NCBI RefSeq assembly: GCF_900091575.1
Contig: NZ_FMCR01000003.1
Span: forward strand, 310,001 to 374,000
Direction: 5' to 3'
DNA: 64,000 bases
From: Micromonospora saelicesensis
GTDB taxonomy: Bacteria > Actinomycetota > Actinomycetes > Mycobacteriales > Micromonosporaceae
Position numbers and translations under genes: made by a program. Of the stretch, positions 30,214 to 39,900 are shown piece after piece. The stretch's first letter is position 1; each line of letters starts with the position of its first letter. The notes under the pieces were generated by a model. That model did not search any database, was not told where the DNA came from, and worked only from the letters and a program-made list of their open reading frames with translations.

Positions 30214-30233
30214 TCGCTTGTGGCGCCACGTCA

Positions 30234-30767
30234 TCAGTCGACGCTGAGCCGGTACCCGATGCCCCGGACGGTGTGCACGCGCAGGGCATCGTCGACGGCG
30301 TGCAGTTTGCGACGTAATCGCTTCACGGCTGAGTGCAGGACCGACGTGTCGCCGAGGAACGCGCAGCCCCAGACCGATTCGAAGAGCCTCTGGTACGTCC
30401 AGACTCCGACCGGTGCGGTGGCGAGTTGGGTCAGCAGGTTGCGCTCGAGTCGGGTCAGGGCCAGCGGTTCTCCGCGCCACGTCACCCGATGGTCGAGCGG
30501 GTCGATGGTGAGGTCGCCGAGGTTGATCTGGCCGGCCACGGCCGCGGCTGGAGCGGCTGCGACTACGGCCGGAGCGGGGGCGGACGCGGTGGTGGGGGTG
30601 GGGAGCCGGGCCGGCCCGCTGATGACCGGCCCGCCGATCATCGCCTGCAACTCCGCGAGGTCGGTGCAGATCACCAGGGTGCCGAGTCCGTCCAGGCGCC
30701 GCACCATCCGCTCGCGCACCGACACGTCGGCGGTCACGCAGAACACGAGGGACACATCGTCGATCAC
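30234..30767 (-). CDS. Winged-helix (OmpR/PhoB-type) DNA-binding protein with vestigial receiver
   Basis: 177 residues. The C-terminal 95 residues are a Trans_reg_C winged helix (LTRLERNLLTQLA..., TSVLHSAVKRLRRKLH, VRGIGYRLS). The first about 50 residues look like the start of a receiver-type fold but lack the acidic pocket and phospho-Asp; a Pro/Ala linker (about 58-80) joins them. It therefore probably acts without a kinase. A GGGAGG site 7 nt before the GTG at 30767 decides the start. Upstream TTGACT-17-TTGTCT could be its promoter. It converges on the tRNA array. Confidence 0.82.
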   Translation of the reverse strand: MIDDVSLVFCVTADVSVRERMVRRLDGLGTLVICTDLAELQAMIGGPVISGPARLPTPTTASAPAPAVVAAAPAAAVAGQINLGDLTIDPLDHRVTWRGEPLALTRLERNLLTQLATAPVGVWTYQRLFESVWGCAFLGDTSVLHSAVKRLRRKLHAVDDALRVHTVRGIGYRLSVD

Positions 30768-30884
30768 TGTCGTACCTCCCCAGGCGCCAGTAAAAGACAA
30801 CGCTGTCTGAACCCCGTAGTCAATGGTTTCCGGCGGGCGGCCACCCCGTGATCCACTCGGGCTCGCCGGGTCGGGCGCTCGCTT

Positions 30885-31619
30885 TCAGAAGGTCAACAGG
30901 CGGAACTCGCCCACCGGCCGGAAGCCGAGGCCGCGGTAGACCGACTCGCCGACGGCCGACGAGGTGAGGGCCGCGGTGCGCGCGCCCCGCTCGCCAGCCA
31001 GCTCGATGGCGGCCCTGGTCATGGCCGCGCCGATACCCCTGCGGCGCTGCTCCGGCTGGGTGCCGATGAAGTAGAGGGTGACCAGACCGTGGCTGATCCA
31101 GGCGACGGCCGTCGCGACGATCCGGCCGTCATCGAGGCGGCCGGCCAATCGGAGCACGGTGCCGTCGCCGGTGAACGCCTTCTCCCGTTCGATCGTCGCC
31201 GCCACACCGTCCGCCGGGATTCCGGACACCCGGGCATAGGCGGGGACGAACGTGGCGAGGTCGGTGGTCTCGGCGATCTGCACGCCGGCGGGAGGCGGCA
31301 CCTCGGCCACCGCCCCGATCCCCACCGTCATGATCGGCATGCGGGCGACCTGCACCGCGCCGAGGGAGACCAGGCCGTCCGCGGTGCCGGCGTCGCTGTC
31401 CGGGCCAACCCACCAGATCCGGGGTACGCCGTGCAGGCGCTTCCGGGCCTCGGTGAGCGCGTCCTGCGGTGTGCGCCCGAGCACTCGCAGCACTCCGTTG
31501 AGGGGTGCGTGCGGCACGTCACTGCGGTAGGTCGGGAGGTCCGGCCCCCCGGCGACACCGATGTTCCAGCCGAGCAGGTACGCCCGGTGCGCGGCCAGCA
31601 CCGTGTCGAGAGACTCCAT
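30885..31619 (-). CDS. GNAT-family acetyltransferase (two-lobed)
   Basis: 244 residues. The C-terminal GNAT domain holds the acetyl-CoA loop QPEQRRRGIGAAMTRAAIELA and a YRGLGFRPVGEF ending. The N-terminal half resembles a degenerate GNAT lobe, as in other double-GNAT proteins. ATG start at 31619 (MESLDTV); the frame is open further but unsupported. The substrate is unknown. Confidence 0.84.
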   Translation of the reverse strand: MESLDTVLAAHRAYLLGWNIGVAGGPDLPTYRSDVPHAPLNGVLRVLGRTPQDALTEARKRLHGVPRIWWVGPDSDAGTADGLVSLGAVQVARMPIMTVGIGAVAEVPPPAGVQIAETTDLATFVPAYARVSGIPADGVAATIEREKAFTGDGTVLRLAGRLDDGRIVATAVAWISHGLVTLYFIGTQPEQRRRGIGAAMTRAAIELAGERGARTAALTSSAVGESVYRGLGFRPVGEFRLLTF

Positions 31620-31699
31620 GATCTGGATCGTAACGCGAGGACTGCACACCTCTCGGCCAGCGGAAACGGCTCGGATCGGCGGCTGTGACCGGCGGTACT

Positions 31700-31729
31700 T
31701 TGTCGATCGTTCCAGATAGCGGGTAGCGT
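31700..31729 (+). promoter_or_regulatory. Promoter of the TetR/oxidoreductase pair
   Basis: TTGTCG, an 18-nt spacer and TAGCGT, 6 nt before the TetR ATG, predicting a leaderless mRNA. Confidence 0.55.
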
Positions 31730-31735
31730 TCAGCC

Positions 31736-32317
31736 ATGGCCCGCACCCGTGAGTTCGACCTCGACGCCGCGGTCGACGCTGCCATGGACGTGTTCCGGAG
31801 CAAGGGCTACGAGGGCACCTCCATGCGGGACCTCTCCGAGGCGACCGGCCTGGGCAGCGGCTCGATCTACGCGGCGTTCGGCAGCAAGGACGGCCTCTAC
31901 CTGGCGGTGCTCGACCTGTACCGGCAGCGCTACGCCACACCGATGGTCGATCTGCTGCGCTCGGGCAACGACGCGCGGGCGGTCATCCGTGAGGTGTTCA
32001 TCGGCACGGTGGACGACATCACCGGCGACGGCCGGCACCTCTCCTGCCTCATCGTCGGAGCGTCGATGGAACGGGCGCACCAGGATGTGCGGGTCGCCGA
32101 GCGGCTTCGCTCAACCACCCAGTCCCTGGAGTTGGCGCTCTACGACCTGCTCGCCGAGGCGCAGTTGCGGGGTCAGATCACCACCGATCGCAGCGCTACC
32201 GACCTGGCCGGCTTCCTGGTCACCAGCCTTCAGGGCCTGCGGGTGATGGGTGCCATCAACCCGGACCGGGCGGCGCTGACGCGTTACGCCGAGGTCGCGC
32301 TCACCTGCCTGGACTGA
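31736..32317 (+). CDS. TetR-family regulator of the adjacent oxidoreductase
   Basis: 193 residues. HTH at the N-terminus (AMDVFRSKGYEGTSMRDLSEATGLGSGSIYAAFGSKDGL) and a C-terminal domain of the AcuR/NemR-like type (LSCLIVGASMERA, TDLAGFLVTSLQGLRVM). Such regulators often sense electrophiles or quinones and repress a linked reductase, which fits the quinone-oxidoreductase-like gene 47 nt downstream. Confidence 0.92.
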   Translation: MARTREFDLDAAVDAAMDVFRSKGYEGTSMRDLSEATGLGSGSIYAAFGSKDGLYLAVLDLYRQRYATPMVDLLRSGNDARAVIREVFIGTVDDITGDGRHLSCLIVGASMERAHQDVRVAERLRSTTQSLELALYDLLAEAQLRGQITTDRSATDLAGFLVTSLQGLRVMGAINPDRAALTRYAEVALTCLD

Positions 32318-32364
32318 ACCGCCGGACCCGGTGGTCGGACGGTCACCCGAATGAGGAGTCGAGC

Positions 32365-33321
32365 ATGAGAGCGGTCGGACTGCTGCGCTACGGCGGGCCC
32401 GAGGTACTGCGGGTGGTCGACCTTCCGACGCCGCACGCCGGCCCGGGCGAGGTCCGCATCCGGGTACGCGCCGCAGCGGTCAACCCCGCGGACACGCTGA
32501 TCCGGGCCGGTATGACGCCGGTGCGACTGCGCGGCGACGACCCGCTGCTGCCCGGCCAGGACATCGCCGGCACCATCGACGAGGTGGGCTCCGGCACCAG
32601 TGGCGCACTCGCCCCCGGTGACCCGGTGATGGCAATGGTCAACCCGACCCGGGCGGCCGGCGGCGGGTACGCCGAATGGGTGGTGCTCCCGGAGGCCTGG
32701 GTGGTGCCTGCTCCGGCGGGCGCGTCACCCGCCGAGGCGGCCACTCTGCCGTTGAACGGGTTGACCGCCCTGCACGCCCTGGACCAGTTGCGGCTGCCGC
32801 CCGGCAGCACCCTCGCGGTGACCGGCGCGGCCGGTGCCGTCGGCGGGTACGCGGTACAGCTCGCCAAGGCCGCCGGTCACCGGGTGTTGGCCGACGCGGC
32901 GCCGGGTGACGTCGAACTGGTCGCCGCGCTCGGCGCCGACGTGACGGTGACCCGAGGTCCGGGTGTCGCCGACCGCTTCCGGGAGCATGCGCCGGACGGG
33001 GTGGACGCCGCTGTCGACGCCGCGTTGCTCGGTGGTGCGTTGCTGCCTGCGGTGCGCGAGGGCGGTGTCGTGGCGCTGCTGCGCGGCGGGCCCGATCCGG
33101 TGCTGCGGGCGCAGGCCGACCTGCGGAGGATCGCCATGGTGTCCGCGTACGTGCATGAGTACGACGGGCGCCGCGACAAGCTCGACCTGCTTCGGCGACT
33201 CGCCGAGGAGGGCGCGTTGACCCTGCGGGTCGCTGGCCGGTTTCCGCCGCAGGAGGCGGCCCGCGCGCATCAGCTCCTGGAAGCCGGAGGGGTGCGCGGC
33301 CGGTTGGTCATCGACTTCTGA
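32365..33321 (+). CDS. NADP-dependent quinone oxidoreductase-like (MDR superfamily)
   Basis: 318 residues, zinc-independent medium-chain reductase. N-terminal GroES-like fold (RVRAAAVNPADTLIRAG, LPGQDIAGTIDEVG) and a Rossmann site TGAAGAVGGYAVQLAK. The length and C-terminal QEAARAHQLLEAGGVRGRLV are typical of Qor-like enzymes. A GAGGAG ribosome site precedes the ATG. Probably detoxifies quinones or enones under control of the upstream TetR. Confidence 0.92.
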   Translation: MRAVGLLRYGGPEVLRVVDLPTPHAGPGEVRIRVRAAAVNPADTLIRAGMTPVRLRGDDPLLPGQDIAGTIDEVGSGTSGALAPGDPVMAMVNPTRAAGGGYAEWVVLPEAWVVPAPAGASPAEAATLPLNGLTALHALDQLRLPPGSTLAVTGAAGAVGGYAVQLAKAAGHRVLADAAPGDVELVAALGADVTVTRGPGVADRFREHAPDGVDAAVDAALLGGALLPAVREGGVVALLRGGPDPVLRAQADLRRIAMVSAYVHEYDGRRDKLDLLRRLAEEGALTLRVAGRFPPQEAARAHQLLEAGGVRGRLVIDF

Positions 33322-33414
33322 TTCCGCCGCCGGCACCAATGGAGCATGGCGGTCCACTCACCGGCCGGGGCACCTACCCGACGTCTGCTGCGGCGCGGGG
33401 TCGCCGGTGCGACA

Positions 33415-33444
33415 GGCCGGCCGCCTTCAACGGGGCGGCCGGCC
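33415..33444. terminator. Terminator after the oxidoreductase gene
   Basis: A perfect 11-bp stem (GGCCGGCCGCC and complement) with an 8-nt loop, followed by GAAAA, between convergent genes. Confidence 0.8.
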
Positions 33445-33491
33445 GAAAACTCCGTGATCTGGCGGCTCCGCCAGCGGTGGAGCTGGCCGGG

Positions 33492-33734
33492 TCACAGCGG
33501 CGGCGCGATGTCCCGCCGCTCCTCGACCTGGCGGTACTCCACCGGCTGCTCGGTGGTGGTGACGACCTGGCGGCGGCGACCCCAGATCAGCGTGGTCATG
33601 ATCAGGCCGAGCACGCCGGCGCCCATCAGGATCCAGCCGACAACGTCGAGGTTGATGCCGCCGACGCTCGCGTCCAGTGCGAAGGTGAGGATCGCGCCGA
33701 GCGCGATCAGGAAGATGCTGGTGCCGATACCCAC
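33492..33734 (-). CDS. DUF6458 small membrane protein
   Basis: 80 residues with two membrane helices (SIFLIALGAILTFAL and VVGWILMGAGVLGLIMTTLIW) around VGGINLDVVG, then a polar, charged C-terminal tail. The family is common in actinobacteria and has no known function. Confidence 0.85.
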   Translation of the reverse strand: MGIGTSIFLIALGAILTFALDASVGGINLDVVGWILMGAGVLGLIMTTLIWGRRRQVVTTTEQPVEYRQVEERRDIAPPL

Positions 33735-33822
33735 GACAGCCTCCTTAAGGGGGTGTGGTGCGCTGTCGAGCCCTTCAGTACCCCGGCCGAGACCAGCGCA
33801 ACCGCGACCGGCCAGGGTGCCG

Positions 33823-33840
33823 TGCCAAGCGATCTTGGCA
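33823..33840. promoter_or_regulatory. Palindrome at the second tRNA array promoter
   Basis: TGCCAAG-CGAT-CTTGGCA, a perfect 7-bp inverted repeat. Its left arm takes the -35 position for a TAGAGT -10 box (33846-33851; 17-nt spacing). It could be promoter symmetry or a regulator site. Confidence 0.45.
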
Positions 33841-33881
33841 TCGGGTAGAGTTCACCTGTCGCCGGCGCTTGCCGGAGACGT

Positions 33882-33954
33882 GCGGACGTAGCGCAGCTGG
33901 TAGCGCATCACCTTGCCAAGGTGAGGGTCGCGGGTTCGAATCCCGTCGTCCGCT
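33882..33954 (+). tRNA. tRNA-Gly (anticodon GCC), copy 2
   Basis: Identical in all 73 nt to 29905-29977, with the same acceptor GCGGACG and anticodon loop TTGCCAA. Confidence 0.97.
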
Positions 33955-33980
33955 CGCGATGCGCCCCACGGGGCCGCCAC

Positions 33981-34055
33981 GGGCGATTGGCGCAGTGGGA
34001 GCGCGCTTCCTTGACACGGAAGAGGTCACTGGTTCAAACCCAGTATCGCCCACCA
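33981..34055 (+). tRNA. tRNA-Val (anticodon GAC), copy 2
   Basis: Identical in all 75 nt to 30096-30170, including the encoded CCA. It follows tRNA-Gly directly; the Cys gene of the first array is absent here. Confidence 0.97.
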
Positions 34056-34075
34056 TCCATACAAGCGGATCAGAT

Positions 34076-34105
34076 GACCCGTCACCGGATATCCGGTGAC
34101 GGGTC
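34076..34105. terminator. Terminator of the second tRNA array
   Basis: A perfect 13-bp stem (GACCCGTCACCGG) with an ATAT loop, followed by TCGTCGTTTCT. The inner stem sequence resembles the first array terminator. Confidence 0.88.
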
Positions 34106-34141
34106 TCGTCGTTTCTGCTTCCGGCATGGGGAGACCATCGG

Positions 34142-36901
34142 TCACTCACCCGCGCGGAGCACCTCACTCAGCCGGTCGCGTCGCCGCAGCGCCGACTCGA
34201 CAGGTACGACAGTGGCGGCCGTCGCCAGCAGCGCCACGCTGACCAGGCCCAGCAGCCACCACGGCAGGACCGCCGCCGGGTCGACGGCCTGACCGGTGAG
34301 CAGCCGCAGGTCGAGCGGGCCGAGCGTCAGGCGTGCGAGCAGGGCCCCGAGTAGCGGCCCGCACACCGCGGTGACCACGACCGGCGGCAGCAGTTCTCCG
34401 GCGGCGACCCAGCGGGCGTCACGTGGCCGCAGTCCGAGGGTCCGCAGCCGGGTCAGGGTCTGCCACCGCTCCGACGCACCGGCGGCGGCGGCGAGCGTGA
34501 GGCCGAGCAGTCCCAGCGCCAGCAGCACCGCGGCGGCCGTCCACGCCAGCCGTACCAGCCCTGCCGTCAGCGGCGCCACCCGCTGCGCCCGCAGGACGTC
34601 CGCACGCAGCACGACGTCGGAGGCGACCCCGGTGTTCGACACGGCCCGCCCCGCACCGGGGCCGGTCACCCAGACGGTATTCGGAACGGCGGGCAGCCCG
34701 GCGTCGGCGAGGGCTGCGGCGTCCACGATGACGACGTCGTTGGTGCCGGCGATGGCGGGAGCGGTACCGACGGCGGCGAGACGGATCGCCGGGGCGTCGT
34801 CCCGGGGTAGCTGCAGCCGCGTACCGGTCCGCAGATCGCCGTCAGTCGAGCGGACCAGCGCTGGGACCTCCCCGGGGCCAGGGCCGGGTGCCGTGAGCCG
34901 GGCCAGCGCCGGCGCGTCGGGCAGCGGGGTGGTGGCCAGCAGACGCCGGAACGCTGCGGTGTCCACGATGACCAGGCGTGGGGTGAGCAGCGTCGATTCG
35001 GTGAAGACGCGTGCCGAGTCGGTCACCTGCGCGACGACGACCTGCTCCACCCCGGGTGCGGCGGCGATGCGCTCGGCGAGTGCGGGCGTGGCCGCCTCGG
35101 CGTCGCCGCCCACGTCGAGGCGGGCGTCGGCGCCGACGGTGCTCCACGCGCCGTCGGTCAGGCCCCGGGTGACGGTGGCACCGAGGATGAGCGCGAACGA
35201 CGCGAGCGCCGTGGTGCTGACCAGAACCAGCAGCGGCAGCGCACGCCCGGCCGTTGTGGCCGCCTGGGCGGCACTGAACACGGCCAGCGGCCGGCGCGAG
35301 CGCAGGGCCTGTCGGAGCGCGAACCGCGCCCCGAGGGGCAGGAGCCGGAGCAGGACGAGCGCGCCGACGAGCGCGCCCAGAGCGAGGGCGCTGATCGGCA
35401 GGATGAGGTCGCCGGTCAGCTCACCGGTGTCGCCGTCGGAGGCGACGGGCAGGAGCCCGCGCTGATGCAGTGTGACGAAGGCGGCGACCGCGGCGATCAG
35501 GACAGCGGCCTCCACGGCGGCGCGGCGCAACTGGCCGGTGGCCCGGAGCCAGCGCCGAGCGGCCGGGTTGGCGGGTTGGCGCCGATCACGGCTGGCGCGG
35601 GCGGCGGCGAGGGTGCCGAACGCCGGCCCGGCGACGGCACCGGCCAGGACCACAGGAACGGACCAGGTCCAGGAGACGCCCGGAGCGACCGCGCGCGCGA
35701 GCGCGAGCCCGACGGCGGCGGCCGACAGGGACACCACTGTGGACTCGATGATCAGTTCCGCACCGAGGTCGGGTAGCGCCGCCCCGCGCTGCCGGGCGGC
35801 GCTCAGCACCGGGGTACGGCGGCGGACCAGCAGGTCGGCGGCGAGCAGCAGGACCAGCACCGTGGCGGTCAGTACCCCTGCGAGCAGGACGGCGGCCTGT
35901 GTGGAAGCGGCACTGTTCCGCGCACGGGCGTCACGCAGGGCGGTGTCGAGCTGCGATTCCCACTTCAGGGATTGCTCGCGGTCGCTTGATGAGCCGGAGG
36001 TCGCCTTGAGCTTGACCACCTGGCTGGCGAGCGCCGCGGTGGCGTCCCAGGTGAGCGCGTCGGGAACGGGTGCGAAGTGGACGGTGCGCCGCAGTTGGTC
36101 CTCGTCGACGGCGAGCCGGGCGTCCGGTAACGACTCACGCGACAGGAGCCCGGCGAACCGGGTGGTCCCCACGCCGTCGGCGCCGGGTACGGGGCGCAGT
36201 AGCGCCGGGGCGAGCCGCCAGGCTGGGTCGGCGCTGTCCGCGGGGCGGTAGATCCCGCTGATCCGGACGTCCTTGTCGCGACCCTGGCCGTCCCGGACCG
36301 GGATTCGAGCACCGGGGCCGAGGTCGAGTGCGGCGGCGTCCGCCTCGGAGAGGCCGACCTGCACCGGCCAGGGCGGCCCGTCGTAGGGGGTCTCGACGTA
36401 CTGGTCGGAGACGGCGGAGCCGGGCGGGCTGCCGGCCACCCAGGTCACGTCCGGGCCGCCGAGGTCACCGGCCAGGTAGGTGAACTGGAAGGTACGCGGC
36501 ACGTTGCCGCCGGTGATGCTGAGGATCGGGCCGTCGACAGCGGCGACGGGCGGAAGCAGCGCGGCGTCCAGGTCGGGCCCGAGCGCGTTTGTCGCCCGGG
36601 CTCGGAAGTTGTCGAGTTCCTCGGCGAGGCTGGGCATCCGGACCCGCCCGCCGGTCGGCCCGTCGTCGCGTTCCCAGTTGGCGTGTACGAGGACGTTCGA
36701 GTCGTTGCCGGCGCGGCGGACCGTGTCCTGGACGGCGTTGTCGGCGGCGGCGCGGAGCAGCGCCGGCGCGGCCCCGGCGAGCAGCGCGACGGCCGCGATG
36801 ACGGTGGCAGTGAGCAGCAGCGCTCCGGCGTCGGTACGGCCACGGCCGCGGATGCTGGGCCAGTGCAGCGCCGGCCACCGGCGGGTCAGCCACCGGTTCA
36901 C
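34142..36901 (-). CDS. FtsX-like ABC permease, large (919 aa)
   Basis: 919 residues. A first membrane helix (GALLLTATVIAAVALLAGAAPALL) is followed by a large extracytoplasmic domain, a cluster of membrane helices in the middle, a second extracytoplasmic domain and three C-terminal helices (FtsX fold). The GTG start overlaps the stop of the preceding 1053-residue permease (GTGA). Last gene of a four-gene operon (ATPase, ATPase, permease, permease). The large external domains suggest a MacB-like mechanotransmission transporter; the substrate is unknown. Confidence 0.88.
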   Translation of the reverse strand: MNRWLTRRWPALHWPSIRGRGRTDAGALLLTATVIAAVALLAGAAPALLRAAADNAVQDTVRRAGNDSNVLVHANWERDDGPTGGRVRMPSLAEELDNFRARATNALGPDLDAALLPPVAAVDGPILSITGGNVPRTFQFTYLAGDLGGPDVTWVAGSPPGSAVSDQYVETPYDGPPWPVQVGLSEADAAALDLGPGARIPVRDGQGRDKDVRISGIYRPADSADPAWRLAPALLRPVPGADGVGTTRFAGLLSRESLPDARLAVDEDQLRRTVHFAPVPDALTWDATAALASQVVKLKATSGSSSDREQSLKWESQLDTALRDARARNSAASTQAAVLLAGVLTATVLVLLLAADLLVRRRTPVLSAARQRGAALPDLGAELIIESTVVSLSAAAVGLALARAVAPGVSWTWSVPVVLAGAVAGPAFGTLAAARASRDRRQPANPAARRWLRATGQLRRAAVEAAVLIAAVAAFVTLHQRGLLPVASDGDTGELTGDLILPISALALGALVGALVLLRLLPLGARFALRQALRSRRPLAVFSAAQAATTAGRALPLLVLVSTTALASFALILGATVTRGLTDGAWSTVGADARLDVGGDAEAATPALAERIAAAPGVEQVVVAQVTDSARVFTESTLLTPRLVIVDTAAFRRLLATTPLPDAPALARLTAPGPGPGEVPALVRSTDGDLRTGTRLQLPRDDAPAIRLAAVGTAPAIAGTNDVVIVDAAALADAGLPAVPNTVWVTGPGAGRAVSNTGVASDVVLRADVLRAQRVAPLTAGLVRLAWTAAAVLLALGLLGLTLAAAAGASERWQTLTRLRTLGLRPRDARWVAAGELLPPVVVTAVCGPLLGALLARLTLGPLDLRLLTGQAVDPAAVLPWWLLGLVSVALLATAATVVPVESALRRRDRLSEVLRAGE

Positions 36902-39900
36902 GGGGCCACCCGCAGGTGCGCGGCGTCGGCCCGGCGGACCTGGACGGTGACCACAACGGCGACCGCCAGCATGCATCCGGCCAGCAGTACGGCGAGCAGT
37001 GCGGCCTCGGCCGGCCACGGCCAGTGTGGCTGGGTGGCCGGGACGGGCGCGGCGCCGGTCTCGGAGCGTACGAGCAGGGGAGCGACGACGCGGGTGGCGA
37101 GCGCGCCGACGGCCGCGCCCACCGCGAGCAGGGGCAGCAGAACGCCGGCGTGCTGGCCGAGCAGCACGGCCCGGATGCCGCGCCGCGACATCCCCAGGCC
37201 ACGAAGCCGCGTCACCTCGACGGCGCGGACCTGGAGATCACAGGTGACGTGCAGGACGACGCCGGCGAGCAGCAGCAGGGCCGCGGCCGGGACGATGAGG
37301 CGGAGCGCGGCCGGCAGCCCGGCGTGCAGCGGGCCGCCGGTGAGGCGGGCGGTCTCCGCCTCGCGGGTCGCGACGGTGCCCAGGTGCAGGGCGGTGGCCC
37401 GCTCGACGGCACCGGGGCCGGCTGGGTGGCCGACCCACCAGGCGTCGACCGGGAACGTCAGGTCGCCGGTGACGGCACGGGCGCGGGACAGCGTGTCCAG
37501 GTCGGCCAGGACGGCGACGGCGCCGGGGGCGGACGGTACGGTCGGCACGACCTCGGTGACGACGACCGGGACGGGCGTGATGCCGACCGTGACGCTGAGC
37601 TGACTGCCGCTCTCGGCACCGACCTCGCTGGCAAAGCGGGCGGAGACGGCGACGGGCACTGCGCCGGGGTCCGGGAAGGCGGTGGCGACGAGGGTCCGGG
37701 CGGCGTCCTCGGCGCCGCCGAGATCGACGGTCGCGGCCATCCGCAGGGTGGTTCCCGTCGGGGTGGCGGACACCATGACGGTCGGGTCGCTCAACCTGCT
37801 CGGGACCGGCGGCGCGGACGTGGCGGTCCAATCCGATCCGTCGGTGGGCCTCTCCGCCGATTCGGCCGGCGGCACGGTGAGTGTGACGGCTACGGTGACG
37901 CGTCCGCCGACGGAGTCGGCGGTGACCGGCAGGACGACCGCGACGAGGCGCAGCCCGTCAGCCGCCGCGCAGGCGGGCAGCCGGAACTCCTGGCCGTCGA
38001 GCGGTACGGCCGGACCGGTGCAGGACGTGCGGAGGCCGGTGGCGTCCTGCAGCATCAGCCGGGGCGTCACGGCGAGCGGGGTGTCGCCGGCGGTCCCGCT
38101 CAGGACGAGCGGGGCGCCAGCCGGAATGGCGAGGCCGGTGACCCGGGTGCGTGGTGCCAGCGTGGCGCCCACGTCCGCCCATCCGCGGTCGTTGTCCAGC
38201 CGACCGCGCAGCAGCGCGTCGGCGCGGGTGGTGTCGACGGCGACCAGGCGCGGCGCGTCGCCGGCGCCGCCGAGCCACTGACCGACGGCGGTACCCCGGT
38301 CGAGGGCCGGACTCACGGCCCCCGCGGTGGCCGCGCTGACGACCGCGCCGTCTCCGGCCACCGGCGCCGTGCCGAGGGTGAGTGCCAGGTCGGTGCCGAC
38401 GGCGAGCGCGGCCTGGTCGCGCTGCGACTGGTGCCACGTGTCGTCGAAGGCGAGGCCGAAGGTTCCGGCCGCGCAGGCCAGTCCGACGAGCAGCCCGGCG
38501 GCGACCGCTCGTGGCCGGCGGGCGGCCTCGGAGACCGCCAGCGGGAGCGCCAGCCCGCGGGCGCGGTACGCCAGCCGGTCGGCGCCGCGAAGGGCGGGCA
38601 GTACCACCCGGAGAGCCAGGGCGACGCCTGCGGTGAGCAGCAGCGCCGGCGCGACAACCCGGACCACGTCGGCGCGTGGGCTGGCGGCGGTGGGCTGCGC
38701 GTACAGCTGCCACCATCCGGCGGCGGCGAATACCGCGAGCATCAGGTCGGCGCCGGATCGGGCCAGCAGTTCGCGGCGGGTGCGCTGGTCGCCGGCTGCC
38801 GGGACGGGCCGGATCGCCAGGGCGATGAGGACGGCGGCGAGCACCAGTGCGCCGCCGACGACCGCGAGGACCTGGGCACCGGCGATGGCCGGCCGGACGG
38901 TCAGGCCGGCGCCGTCCAGCGGTGGCAGGTGGGTCAGGCCGGCGTGCAGGGCCGACGAGGCCGGTATCGCGAGCGCGGCGGCGACGGCGGCGACGAGCCC
39001 GGCCTCGAGTGTCGCGGTGGCGGCGAGTTGGCCACGGCTGGTGCCCAGGGCGGATCGCAGTGCGGTCTCGTCGGCCCGTATGCCCGTGGTGAGTCGGCCG
39101 GCGAGGACGAGTGCCGTCGCGGCCAGGACACCGCCGAGGACGGCGATGGCGAGCACGACGGCGGCGGTGACGTGCCGTTGGTCGTCGGCGGCCCGCAGGG
39201 TCAGCGGCAGTTCGGAGGCGACACGTGCGAGCCGGACGCGGTCGCCGAGGGTGCCCGCCAGCCGGCGGTCGGCACCGCCGACGGCCGCGGCCACGGTCTC
39301 CAGGTCGTGGCGGTTGCTGTGGGACAGGTCCGGATGGGCGGTGACCTCCAGCCGGTCGACTGTGGCACCGGTGGTGACCAGGTCGGCGAGGTCGACGAGG
39401 AACGGGCCGTAGGCGTTGACCGGCTGCTGGAAGCGGCCGTCCCGGTAGCCGGTGGCGGAGCCGGCCGCGGCCAGCGGGTCGCGGTCCCAGCCGCGCCCGG
39501 GCAGCGGGCGTACCACACCGACGACGACCACGTCGATGGCCGGGACGGGCGCGTGGGCCAGCTCGGCGCCGAGGCGTACCCGGTGACCGGGGGTGAGGCC
39601 GAGCAGTTGTGCGGTGGACTCCAGCAGCACCGCGTCGCCGGGGTGCTGTGGCCAGCGCCCGGTGACCAGCTCGCCTCGGGTCGGCAGGTCGTCCAGCCCT
39701 GACAGGTACGCCTGGGCTCCGACGGTGGTGCCCTTGGCGAGCGCGGGCGGCAGCGCCCGCAGCACCGTCGACGCCCGCGCGGTTGTCGTCACCGGGAACG
39801 GTGCGAGCGTGGAGGCCACCACGGTGCGGGTGTCGGCGGCGACGGACGGCGTGTCCCGGCCCTCGACGGTGCCGGTGTAGACGGTCACGTCGACGGTGGC

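Noticed and set aside
29905..34055. Genomic island bounded by tRNA repeats
   Set aside because: No integrase, attachment-site repeat beyond the tRNA genes themselves, or change in base composition is visible; a simple tRNA array duplication is enough.
36916..39702. Long plus-strand open frame opposite the 1053-residue permease
   Set aside because: Same antisense artefact: low-complexity Gly/Gln/Asp/Arg-rich translation with no signal or domain.
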